This document shows positions 52,545 through 60,948 of a stretch of DNA of 64,000 nucleotides, one piece after another. The number at the start of each line of letters is the position of its first letter. Position 1 is the first letter of the stretch. Origin of the DNA: Burkholderia pyrrocinia (GTDB lineage: Bacteria > Pseudomonadota > Gammaproteobacteria > Burkholderiales > Burkholderiaceae); assembly GCF_018417535.1 (NCBI RefSeq), contig NZ_CP070977.1:1178001-1242000 (forward strand). The letters are read 5' to 3'. The notes beneath the pieces are model-generated. The model saw only the letters and a list, made by a program, of their open reading frames with translations, was not told the DNA's origin and searched no databases. Position numbers and translations under genes: made by a program.

Positions 52545-55277
52545 CTAGCGCGCCTCGATACGGCCAGCCGACGGTACGGCAGCCCTCGGCATCACCGTCG
52601 CCGCGCGGCAGATACCCTCCAGCGTCACATAGCCGCTTCCCGAACGCTGCGCGGCCGGCACCGCGTAATCGATCACGCACTGCTGATCCGCGCGTGTGCC
52701 CCATTCGACGCGAATCCGGCCGTCGTGTGCGGCACTGCGCACGAACAGGCGGCTGCCCTGCCCGACCACGCCGAGCGCCTCACCGGTGCGTGCGTCGAGC
52801 GCGCGCGCGGCGAACGGCAGCGGCCGACCGTCGTCGGTCTGCGCGTCGATCAGCAGCGCCCGCGCCTTCAGCGTGTCGTAAGACAGCATGACGATCGAAC
52901 CCGAGCGCGGAGCAACGCTGTGCGACACGGTCTTCAGTTCGACGTCCTCGGGGACGTCCTTCGGATCGATGTCGATCTTGTTGAGCTGATACGGAATGAG
53001 GCTCGGCACGATCGCGTAACCGAAGCGGTCGACGCGTGCACTCGTGTTCGCAACCAGTGCGCCGCGCGCGTTCGGCACGTGCACGACACCGATGGTCTCG
53101 CTCAACGTGGGTGCCGGTGTCAGGCCGCCCGGGTGCAGCACCAGGCCGCCCGTTGCGCTCGCCGACGCCTGCTGGTAGTCGCGCCCGATGCCGAGGTTCG
53201 CCGACAGCGACACGGCCGGCCGCTGATAGCCGACGCCGAAACTGCCCGACGACGCCCGGTTGTTGCCGTCGTAGCTCGACGACAACGAGTACGATCCATC
53301 GTTGCGCTCGCCGAAACTGCCCGCCAGGCTCGCCGTGGCGCTCGTACCGGTGCTGCTGTCATGCGTCACCAGCGTGCTGAAGATCGGTGCGCGTCGCGCG
53401 TTGCGCCCCAGCGGAATCGATACGTTCAGGCTCGCGAGCGTGCTGCCCGCCCCGCCGCCGAACGACGGCTCCCGCGCGGACAGGTTGCGCACGCGCTGCA
53501 CCGACGCGGTCACCGTGGCGTCGCGCCACTGCGTGCTGTAGCCGAGCGTGAAGCTGAGCGACTGTCCGCCGCCCGCCCAGTAGCTGAGCGCCGATCCGTT
53601 CGCATAGAGGTTGCCCGACCGCCCGATCTGCTGACTCACGTTGAGATCGACCCGATTGCGCAGCCGCGAAAACGACGCGGCGCCCGCGCCCTGGTCGCTT
53701 TGGCCGTTCAGCAGCAACGCGTCGCGCAGGCCGAGATAGCCTTTCGTCGAGTAGCGATACGCGAGCAGCGAAAAGTTCGTGCCGCTGTTCGGCAGGTTCT
53801 TGCTGTACGACACGCGGATACTCGAGCCGGTCAGGCGCTCGCTGCCTGGCGGCTGGGTCCGTGCGATCGTGACGTCCGCCGCGAAGCCGCCGATCGAGGT
53901 ATTGAGCGCGACGCCCATCAGCATCGACTGGTAGCGGTTCGCGAACGCGGCGCCGCCGTAGGCCGTCACCGCATTGCTGACGCCACGCTGCACGGTGAAC
54001 TGGCCGACGTACTGCGTGCCGATGTCGCCGCCGAGTTCGATCGCCTGCCCCGCCATCGCGCTGAACCGTGTGCTGCCGGGACGCAGCAGCTGGACTGTCG
54101 TCGCGAACGGAACCACGAAGCTGCGCGTTTCGCCGTTGGCCTCGGTCACCGTCACGTTCAGGTCGCCGCCGTAGCTCATCGCCTGCAGGTTGTCGATCGC
54201 GAACGGTCCCGGCGCGACGGTCGTCTCGTGAACGAGATAGCCGCGCTGGTAGATCGATACCTTGGCATTCGATTGCGCGACGCCGCGCACGACCGGCGCG
54301 TAGTAGCGCTGCTCGTCGGGCAGCATCCGGTCGTCGCTGGCGAGTTGCACGCCGCGAAACGACACGGAGTCGAACAGCGCGCCGCTGGTCGAGCTTTCGC
54401 CGGCCAGCAGCTGAGCGCGCCAGTCGGGCAGATCGGTTTGCGCGTAGACGTAGCCGCGTTGATAGCGGGCGCCGCCACGCTGCGACCAGGTGAGGTTGCC
54501 GTTGTGGCGAATCCGGAACCGCCCGGCGCTCGCGGCCATCGAGAGGCCCGTGTAGAGCTGCGAGAATTCGTAGCCGCCGGAACGCGTCGTGAACACGCTC
54601 GCGTTGTAGTTCAGCCACGCGGCCGGCACGCCGTTCGTCCAGTTCGCCGGATCGACGTAGGTACTCCGGCTGGCGAGCCGCATGTAGAACTGAGGCACCG
54701 TCAGATACAGTTTCTGTTCGGCCGCATCGAACGACAGCGCGGCGCCGGGCACGTACCGGGACGGCGCATCGCAGATCGGCCCGTCGGGCATTGGATTCGG
54801 CGGCTGGCTGGCGTCCTGGCCCCGCGCGCTTCGGTCGAGGTCGACGCCGGCCCGCTGCAGCAGCAGCCGGTCGTAGCAAGGCAGCACGTCGCCACGCGCG
54901 TCGTGACGGAACGTGATGTCTTCCACGCCGCGCCACTGCCCGTTGACGATCAGGTCCGCACGATGCACGCCCGGCGCGACGGCATTCGGACGCCCGAACG
55001 GCGTCGTATCGATCGGTTCGCTGTCCGGGCCATGCATCAGCATCGAATCGTCGAAGTGCGTCTCGCCGGCCGCCGGCGCAACCGGCGACGCGCTTGCGGG
55101 CGCGCGGCGCGCGTCTTCCCGCGCGACCGGGTCGATCGTATCCGCGACGGCGTTCGTGCCCGACGTCATCGCGACCGACGCGAACACGGAAGCGACCGCC
55201 AGCAGACAAGGCCGCTGCGGAAGCCGCGGGGCAAGCCCCGACGCGCATGAAGATTGGAAACCTGCTGAACTGCGCAT
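52545..55277 (-). CDS. outer-membrane fimbrial usher (cluster 2)
   Basis: A 910-residue usher with signal peptide and an unusually long mature N-terminal stretch ([25 protein letters not shown]) before the chaperone-binding domain (VHRADLIVNGQWRGVEDITF). The plug region has LASDDRMLPDEQRYYAPVVRGVAQ; C-terminal domains include LPFAARALDARTGEALGVVGQG. It would assemble the cluster 2 pilus. It lies between two chaperone genes: 89 bases after chaperone A and 4 bases before chaperone B. Confidence 0.92.
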   Translation of the reverse strand: MRSSAGFQSSCASGLAPRLPQRPCLLAVASVFASVAMTSGTNAVADTIDPVAREDARRAPASASPVAPAAGETHFDDSMLMHGPDSEPIDTTPFGRPNAVAPGVHRADLIVNGQWRGVEDITFRHDARGDVLPCYDRLLLQRAGVDLDRSARGQDASQPPNPMPDGPICDAPSRYVPGAALSFDAAEQKLYLTVPQFYMRLASRSTYVDPANWTNGVPAAWLNYNASVFTTRSGGYEFSQLYTGLSMAASAGRFRIRHNGNLTWSQRGGARYQRGYVYAQTDLPDWRAQLLAGESSTSGALFDSVSFRGVQLASDDRMLPDEQRYYAPVVRGVAQSNAKVSIYQRGYLVHETTVAPGPFAIDNLQAMSYGGDLNVTVTEANGETRSFVVPFATTVQLLRPGSTRFSAMAGQAIELGGDIGTQYVGQFTVQRGVSNAVTAYGGAAFANRYQSMLMGVALNTSIGGFAADVTIARTQPPGSERLTGSSIRVSYSKNLPNSGTNFSLLAYRYSTKGYLGLRDALLLNGQSDQGAGAASFSRLRNRVDLNVSQQIGRSGNLYANGSALSYWAGGGQSLSFTLGYSTQWRDATVTASVQRVRNLSAREPSFGGGAGSTLASLNVSIPLGRNARRAPIFSTLVTHDSSTGTSATASLAGSFGERNDGSYSLSSSYDGNNRASSGSFGVGYQRPAVSLSANLGIGRDYQQASASATGGLVLHPGGLTPAPTLSETIGVVHVPNARGALVANTSARVDRFGYAIVPSLIPYQLNKIDIDPKDVPEDVELKTVSHSVAPRSGSIVMLSYDTLKARALLIDAQTDDGRPLPFAARALDARTGEALGVVGQGSRLFVRSAAHDGRIRVEWGTRADQQCVIDYAVPAAQRSGSGYVTLEGICRAATVMPRAAVPSAGRIEAR

Positions 55278-55366
55278 GTGGATTCAGTTAATTCGCATGC
55301 CGAATCGATTATCCGGGCCCGGCATGCTGGATCGTGCCTTCTGGATGCGTTGCGTGGACAGACTGC

Positions 55367-56125
55367 TCAGTCGGTCAATTTTTTGGTTATCGTGCTTTGC
55401 CCGCCGTAGTCGTCGATGGTCACGAAGCGCACGGCCGTCGGGCGATGCGACAGCGCGGCGGCGCCCTGCAACGGGAAGCGCTGGGAGCCGAACGGTGCGA
55501 CCATCCCCCCACCGGCCGGGATGAACGTGCCGCCGATGTCGCCCTCGACCATCCCGAACGAAACGTAATACGGCGTCGGATTGGAAACCTCGAGCGATAT
55601 CTGCCGTCCGCCCGCGTGCGACGCATCGGCAGACGCCTTCCACACCAGTTTTTCCTGCGCCGTTTCGACGTCGTTCGCGAGCGACGAGGGCCGGTAAAAC
55701 ATCTTGATGCGGGTTCGGAAGGCGAAGCGCAGCTGATTGTCCGCGTCTTTCTGTACCGTCGGCACCTCGAGCACATTCAGCCAGAACACCGATTCACGGT
55801 CGACGGGCAACTGCGCCTGCATGTTCGTAATGCGCAGCACGGCGCCCCTCCCTGCTTCGACGCGCACCAGTGTCGGCGCAACTACGAATGGCGTGCGCAT
55901 CTGTTCGGGCGGAACGTCGGCGCGACCGTCGTCGATCCAGCTCTGCGCGAGTACGGGTTCGGTGCCGGAATTTTCCATCCGGACCGTCACGTCGCGAGCA
56001 CGCTCGGGGAAAATCACCCGGGTACCGTCCAGCAAAAGCGCCGCCTGCGCCAGCGTGGCGCAGGCGGCCCACGCCATGACACCGGCCACGACTTGTAAAT
56101 AAGGATAACGAATTGACAAGGTCAT
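55367..56125 (-). CDS. periplasmic fimbrial chaperone A (PapD family, cluster 2)
   Basis: A 252-residue PapD-type chaperone. The signal peptide ends ATLAQA, then ALLLDGTRVIFPERARDVTVRMEN, AQSWIDDGRADVPPEQ, FWLNVLEVPTVQKD, FAFRTRIKMFYRPSSL and NPTPYYVSFG, all standard for the family. Being directly behind the pilin (24 bases), it most likely serves the major subunit. Confidence 0.93.
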   Translation of the reverse strand: MTLSIRYPYLQVVAGVMAWAACATLAQAALLLDGTRVIFPERARDVTVRMENSGTEPVLAQSWIDDGRADVPPEQMRTPFVVAPTLVRVEAGRGAVLRITNMQAQLPVDRESVFWLNVLEVPTVQKDADNQLRFAFRTRIKMFYRPSSLANDVETAQEKLVWKASADASHAGGRQISLEVSNPTPYYVSFGMVEGDIGGTFIPAGGGMVAPFGSQRFPLQGAAALSHRPTAVRFVTIDDYGGQSTITKKLTD

Positions 56126-56149
56126 GACGTGGAACGGGAAATACGCCGA

Positions 56150-56734
56150 TCAGTGGTAAGCGAGCATATAGCGGATGAACGAGTTGCCCGAACCGGTCTT
56201 GATCGCATCCGGCGCGGCCGTCGACACGTACGACGCCGTATAGGTCAGGGTCGCGGCGTTGTTCGCGACGGTCGCGACCTGCGCATCCGCGAGGTTCTGC
56301 GGCTTGCCGAGCATGATCTTGCCGGCCTTTCCGTTACCCGCGTCGCTGATCTGGATCTCGACGCCTTCCGCCGGCTTGGTGCCGATGAGCTTCAGGTTGC
56401 CCGTCGCGGGATTGATGTTCACCGACACCGGATCGAATTCGATCACGACCTTCGTGCCGTTGGTACAGCCCGTATTGCCGCCGATAGCCAGGTTGAACGT
56501 GACAGGCGTCGACGTCGCACCGATCTTGTCGAAGGTGCTCGGGCTGATGCTGTGGCCGAGTGGCACCTCTTTCCGGTTGCCGGGGCCAGGTGCCTCGCCA
56601 TTGATGTTGCAGGTGACGTCGGAGATGCTGCCGTTGAAATCGAGCTGGCCGTGGAACGCGTGGGAAACCGACGGCACCAGTGCGACACTCGCGATACCCG
56701 CTGCAACGAAACCCCGAAGCAGATTCATTTTCAT
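56150..56734 (-). CDS. major fimbrial subunit, type 1 pilin family (cluster 2)
   Basis: A 194-residue FimA-like pilin. Signal peptide MKMNLLRGFVAAGIASVALVPSVSHA is followed by GQLDFNGSISDVTCNINGEAPG, a second Cys in NTGCTNGT, and a C-terminal strand ending FIRYMLAYH with penultimate Tyr. It is clearly different from the cluster 1 pilin in length and sequence, so the two operons make distinct fibres. ATG 56734 or 56728 may be used. It is first in its operon behind a long AT-rich spacer. Confidence 0.92.
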   Translation of the reverse strand: MKMNLLRGFVAAGIASVALVPSVSHAFHGQLDFNGSISDVTCNINGEAPGPGNRKEVPLGHSISPSTFDKIGATSTPVTFNLAIGGNTGCTNGTKVVIEFDPVSVNINPATGNLKLIGTKPAEGVEIQISDAGNGKAGKIMLGKPQNLADAQVATVANNAATLTYTASYVSTAAPDAIKTGSGNSFIRYMLAYH

Positions 56735-57461
56735 CGTTGAATTCCTCTAAAAATGGACGATTTTTCTCGGAACAGACCGATCGACACGCAGGCATTCAAC
56801 CCTTCCGCCGACTGCCCGCGACACGAATCGGATCGCCTTATTCCGGAAGACTGGATGATTCCATCCGAAAAGATGACGACCGAGCCATTTTATTTACCCA
56901 AACGATTTACCGATATCGTACGAGTAAGAAATATCGGAACCATTTTCCATTCATGAGAAATTCGAATGGCCGCACAGGCCAACGACCGTGCCTTCTAGCC
57001 GAGTCGCGGCTCTTGGAGCACACCATGCCGGCCAGGCCGCGTGTGCGGCTCTTCAACCGGCATCCGACAGCGGCGTGACGGTGCGAAATGCGGCCCGATC
57101 GGCACCCTTCAACGCGTGCAGAACAAAACCCTCAAGAATCGCCCCATTCGCTCAAAAAGTTAACAATTTTTTATCTTGAAAATTAACCAATCAAAAAATG
57201 TCCTATGACATAAAAATAAAATCTGACAAAGCGCATAAGCGAACGCCTCGCACCTCGATCTTTCACGAAGGCATTAACCGGGCATATCGCACATTGGCAA
57301 CCGGATTTCGCTTTCCATACCGATTCGCCATCGCGAGCGGGCATTTCTTCCAGCGATCGCATCGACGCACACGCCGCTATGGACTTGTCCCATTCGCATC
57401 GTTCCGGGGCGGATCCGGACCGGCACCCACCCCGCCTCGGCCTGCGACGGACGCAGCACGC
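56735..57461. other. AT-rich spacer upstream of fimbrial cluster 2
   Basis: No credible gene. Two stretches (about 56850-56960 and 57160-57310) are markedly AT-rich, for example AAAATTAACCAATC and CATAAAAATAAAATCTGAC, quite unlike the rest of the window. They may hold the pilin promoter and be bound by H-NS-like silencers. Short frames in this region lack ribosome sites and codon bias. Confidence 0.55.
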
Positions 57462-57490
57462 AAAAAAACGCCCGCTGCAAGCAGCGGGCG
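57462..57490 (-). terminator. strong intrinsic terminator (minus strand)
   Basis: Read on the minus strand, CGCCCGCTGC pairs exactly with GCAGCGGGCG around a 2-base loop (TT), followed by TTTTTTT. The preceding minus-strand sequence includes ACACCTCCTTGACTGGG. The MFS gene already has its own terminator 150 bases earlier, so this one implies a separate short minus-strand transcript. Confidence 0.85.
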
Positions 57491-57637
57491 CGAATCCCAG
57501 TCAAGGAGGTGTCACACGAACTACGGGTTCAGAATAAAAGGATCGCCGGCCGGCGACAACGAAGGGATCGCCATATCGATATCGCGTGCGCGGCGATACG
57601 CTTGCATGGGTTCGCGCGACCATGCCCCGTCCGCCGC

Positions 57638-57675
57638 AAAAAAAAACGGCGCCCCGCCGCAATGACGGGACGCCG
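57638..57675 (-). terminator. intrinsic terminator of the MFS transporter gene
   Basis: On the minus strand CGGCGTCCCG pairs with CGGGGCGCCG (one G-T pair) and a run of nine T follows. It lies 58 bases after the MFS stop codon. Confidence 0.88.
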
Positions 57676-57732
57676 TGGTGGTGCGCCGGGCTGCGGCCGG
57701 CCGGATGGCCGGGGCAGCGCTGCGCGAGACGA

Positions 57733-59037
57733 TCACGGTTCGTGACGCAAATACCCTTCCTTGCTCGGATCGCGCATCCGCCACGACACGATCAGCGAGA
57801 TCGCGCACAGCACGGTCACGTACCAGTAGAAGGTTTCCTCGCTGCCGACCGACTTGAACCACAGTGCAACATACTCGGCCGAGCCGCCGAAGATCGCATT
57901 CGCGACCGCGTACGACAGGCCGACGCCCATCGCACGCACTTCCGGCGGGAACATCTCGGCCTTGATGAGGCCGCTGATCGACGTGTAGAAGCTGACGATC
58001 GCGAGCGCGACCGTGATCAGCACGAACGCGGCTACCGGGCTCGTCACGTCCTTCAGCGCATGCATCAGCGGCACCGTGCCGATCACCGCGAACGAGCCGA
58101 ACAGGATCATCGACGTGCGGCGGCCGATCCTGTCGGACAGCGCGCCGAACACCGGCTGGATCAGCATGTAGACGAGCAGCGCGACAGTCATCACGTTGCT
58201 GGCCGTCTTCGCGTGCATGCCGGCCGTGTTCACGAGGTACTTCTGCATGTACGTCGTGAACGTGTAGAAGATCAGCGAGCCGCCGGCCGTGAAGCCGACC
58301 ACCGTGAAGAACGCACCCTTGTGCTGCCATACGCCGCGGATCGTGCCGGCGTCCTTCTTGTCGCGCGACGCGCTGGTCGACGTCTCGTCGAGCGATTTCC
58401 GCAGGTACAGCGAAATCAGCGCGGCCGCCGCGCCGACGACGAACGGAATGCGCCAGCCCCACGCCTTCAGTTCGTCAGCCGACAGCGTCTGCTGCAGGAT
58501 CACGAGCACGAGCAGCGCACACAGCTGGCCGCCGATCAGCGTCACGTACTGGAACGACGCGAAGAAGCCGCGCCGGCCCTTCAGCGCGACCTCGCTCATG
58601 TAGGTCGCGCTCGTGCCGTATTCGCCGCCCACCGACAGCCCCTGGAACAGCCGCGCGACCAGCAGCAGCGCCGGCGCGAGCGCGCCGATCTGCGCGTAGG
58701 TCGGCAGCACCGCGATCACGAGCGAGCCGCCGCACATCATCAGCACCGAGATCATCATCGCGGCGCGCCGGCCGTGACGGTCGGCGATGCGGCCGAACAG
58801 CCAGCCGCCGATCGGACGCATCAGGAAGCCGGCCGCGAACACGCCGGCCGTGTTCAGCAGCTGCGTCGTCGTGTTGCCGCTCGGGAAGAACGCCGGCGCG
58901 AAGTACAGCGCGCAGAACGAGTAGATGTAGAAGTCGAACCACTCGACGAGGTTGCCCGATGAGGCGCCGACGATGGCGAACACGCGCCGCCGGGTGTCAT
59001 GCGCGGACAGCGCAGCTTGGTCGGTCTGGACGTCCAT
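57733..59037 (-). CDS. kgtP: MFS transporter, alpha-ketoglutarate permease (KgtP) type
   Basis: A 434-residue transporter with twelve predicted membrane segments, of the metabolite:H+ symporter family. KgtP-like landmarks are [20 protein letters not shown] near the N terminus, [21 protein letters not shown] (the loop 2-3 signature), [19 protein letters not shown] and [14 protein letters not shown] in the second half. It most likely takes up a dicarboxylate such as 2-oxoglutarate, but close relatives carry other organic acids. The start is ATG 59037 ([10 protein letters not shown]); the longer frame adds unlikely sequence. It is a single-gene unit with its own terminator. Confidence 0.82.
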   Translation of the reverse strand: MDVQTDQAALSAHDTRRRVFAIVGASSGNLVEWFDFYIYSFCALYFAPAFFPSGNTTTQLLNTAGVFAAGFLMRPIGGWLFGRIADRHGRRAAMMISVLMMCGGSLVIAVLPTYAQIGALAPALLLVARLFQGLSVGGEYGTSATYMSEVALKGRRGFFASFQYVTLIGGQLCALLVLVILQQTLSADELKAWGWRIPFVVGAAAALISLYLRKSLDETSTSASRDKKDAGTIRGVWQHKGAFFTVVGFTAGGSLIFYTFTTYMQKYLVNTAGMHAKTASNVMTVALLVYMLIQPVFGALSDRIGRRTSMILFGSFAVIGTVPLMHALKDVTSPVAAFVLITVALAIVSFYTSISGLIKAEMFPPEVRAMGVGLSYAVANAIFGGSAEYVALWFKSVGSEETFYWYVTVLCAISLIVSWRMRDPSKEGYLRHEP

Positions 59038-59219
59038 GGATTGGTCTGTTCCTTTTAGTGCTTTCTGGGCGAGACGGCTGGGAGCCGCCGCGTGCGGTCG
59101 CACGTGGCACCGATTCCGGCGGCACGGCGCTACGGGATTTTAGCGAAATGTAAAGTAACAGGCTTTCCGGGTTCGTCCGGATGTAGAAAATTTTTCTCCC
59201 GCCACGCGTTCGTCATATG

Positions 59220-59244
59220 AAAACGCCAGCCCGCAGGCTGGCGT
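59220..59244 (-). terminator. intrinsic terminator of the prkA-yeaH-spoVR operon
   Basis: On the minus strand ACGCCAGCC pairs exactly with GGCTGGCGT around loop TGCG, followed by TTTTC, 29 bases after the spoVR stop. The 180 bases from here to the MFS start carry only the MFS promoter region. Confidence 0.8.
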
Positions 59245-59272
59245 CCGATGCAAACATTCTTGAAGCCGGCGA

Positions 59273-60796
59273 TCAAACGCGCACCTCCGGCGGCACGTAG
59301 CGGCACTCGTAGCGCTTGCGCACGGTGCCGGCCTCGTCGACGCTTTCCAGGTACACGTCGAACTGCCAGAGCCGCGCCATGTGCTTGAGCACCTCGTCGC
59401 TGTCGTTCGACAGGTGGCGGTTGTCGGTCATGAAGTGGCGCAGCGTGAGGCTGCGATCGCCGCGTGTGTTCACCGCCCACACCTGGATGTTCGGCTCGCG
59501 GTGATGGATGTCGTACTGCCGCGACAACGCCTGCCGCACGTACTGGTAACCGTAGTCGTCGTGGATCGCCGACACCTCGAGCGAATCGCGCATGTCGTCG
59601 TCGAGCACCGAGAACAGCCGCATCTCGCGGATCAGGTTCGGCGACAGGTACTGCGCGATGAAGCTCTCGTCCTTGAAGTTGCGCATCGCGTAGTGCATCG
59701 CCGGCAGCCACGGGGTGCCCGCGATCTCCGGAAACCACTTGTAGTCCTCTTCCGTCGGCGCTTCGCAGATCCGCCGGATGTCGCTCATCATCGAGAAACC
59801 GAGCGCATACGGATTGATCCCGCTGTAGTACGGCTTCGTGACGGGCGGCTGGTAGACCACGTTGCTGTGCGAATGCAGGAACTCCATCATGAAGCCGTCT
59901 TCCAGCTTGCCCTGGTTGTACAGCGTGTTCAGCAGCGTGTAGTGCCAGAACGTCGCCCAGCCTTCGTTCATCACCTGCGTCTGCCGCTGCGGGTAGAAAT
60001 ACTGGCCGATCTTGCGCACGATGCGGATCACTTCCCGCTCCCACGGTTCGAGCAGCGGCGCGTTCTTCTCGGCGAAATACAGCAGGTTCTCCTGCGGCTC
60101 GGGCGGATAGCGGCCTTCCTGCTCCTCCATCAGCTCGGGTTTCTTGCCCGGCAGCGTGCGCCACAGTTCATTCACCTGCGACTGCAGGTACGCCTCGCGC
60201 TCGCGCCGCAGCGCCGCTTCCTTCGACAGCGACGGCTTCTGCGGCCGCTTGTAGCGGTCGACGCCGTAGTTCATCAGCGCATGGCACGAATCGAGCAGCT
60301 CCTCGACGCGGTCGAGGCCGTAGCGCTCCTCGCATTCCGCGACGTAGTTCTTCGCGTACACGAGATAGTCGATGATCGCGTGCGCGTCGGTCCACAGCCG
60401 GAACAGGTAGTTGCCCTTGAAGAACGAGTTGTGCCCGTACGCCGCGTGCGCGATGACGAGCGCCTGCATCGTCATCGTGTTCTCTTCCATCAGATACGCG
60501 ATGCACGGATTCGAATTGATGACGATTTCGTACGCGAGGCCCATCTGGCCGCGGCGGTAGCTCTTCTCGGTCGAGAGGAAGTGCTTGCCGAACGACCAGT
60601 GGCGGTAGTTGACGGGCATCCCGACCGACGCGTATGCATCCATCATCTGTTCGGCGCTGATCAGTTCGAGCTGGATCGGGTAGATGTCGAGCTCGTATTG
60701 TTCGGCGACCTGCGAGATGTGCGTGTCGTATTCCTCGAGCAGTTCGAACGTCCAGTCGGACGGGCACGGCAGCGGCTTGCGTTCGGCAACGTTCAT
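59273..60796 (-). CDS. spoVR: SpoVR family protein (YcgB-like)
   Basis: A 507-residue protein close in length to E. coli YcgB. It has the SpoVR body with SDWTFELLEEYDTHISQVAEQ, YRRGQMGLAYEIVINSNPCIAYLMEEN, HAAYGHNSFFKGNYLF and MNEGWATFWHYTLLNTLY. Its biochemical role is unknown; across bacteria it accompanies the PrkA kinase and YeaH and is tied to stress, nutrient limitation or sporulation. ATG 60796 (MNVAERKP) has AAGGAAG 6-12 bases upstream and fits family length. ATG 60952, overlapping the yeaH stop as ATGA, would add 52 Pro/Ala-rich residues and cannot be excluded. Confidence 0.92.
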   Translation of the reverse strand: MNVAERKPLPCPSDWTFELLEEYDTHISQVAEQYELDIYPIQLELISAEQMMDAYASVGMPVNYRHWSFGKHFLSTEKSYRRGQMGLAYEIVINSNPCIAYLMEENTMTMQALVIAHAAYGHNSFFKGNYLFRLWTDAHAIIDYLVYAKNYVAECEERYGLDRVEELLDSCHALMNYGVDRYKRPQKPSLSKEAALRREREAYLQSQVNELWRTLPGKKPELMEEQEGRYPPEPQENLLYFAEKNAPLLEPWEREVIRIVRKIGQYFYPQRQTQVMNEGWATFWHYTLLNTLYNQGKLEDGFMMEFLHSHSNVVYQPPVTKPYYSGINPYALGFSMMSDIRRICEAPTEEDYKWFPEIAGTPWLPAMHYAMRNFKDESFIAQYLSPNLIREMRLFSVLDDDMRDSLEVSAIHDDYGYQYVRQALSRQYDIHHREPNIQVWAVNTRGDRSLTLRHFMTDNRHLSNDSDEVLKHMARLWQFDVYLESVDEAGTVRKRYECRYVPPEVRV

Positions 60797-60948
60797 ACGC
60801 GCTTCCTTTTGCCCGGAGCCGGGCAAGTCGGCGGCCGGCGGCGGCGGTTCGGCCTGCGCGCGTTGCTGCGATGCGGCAGGGCCGGCCGTGTCGTCGACGG
60901 AAGGGCGCGGCTCGTAGCCGCGCGACTCGTTGTGCAGATGGCGGGTCG

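Noticed and set aside
57500..57515. Fragment of a 16S rRNA 3' end (CACCTCCTT)
   Set aside because: Only the anti-Shine-Dalgarno core matches; the flanking bases are not those of 16S rRNA.
57521..57607. Minus-strand peptide of 17 or 28 residues ending DPFILNP
   Set aside because: Neither possible start has a ribosome site and I know no family; kept only as part of the small-RNA finding.
57198..57665. Plus-strand frame of 155 codons between fimbrial cluster 2 and the MFS gene
   Set aside because: It reads through two minus-strand terminators, has unlikely composition and no ribosome site.
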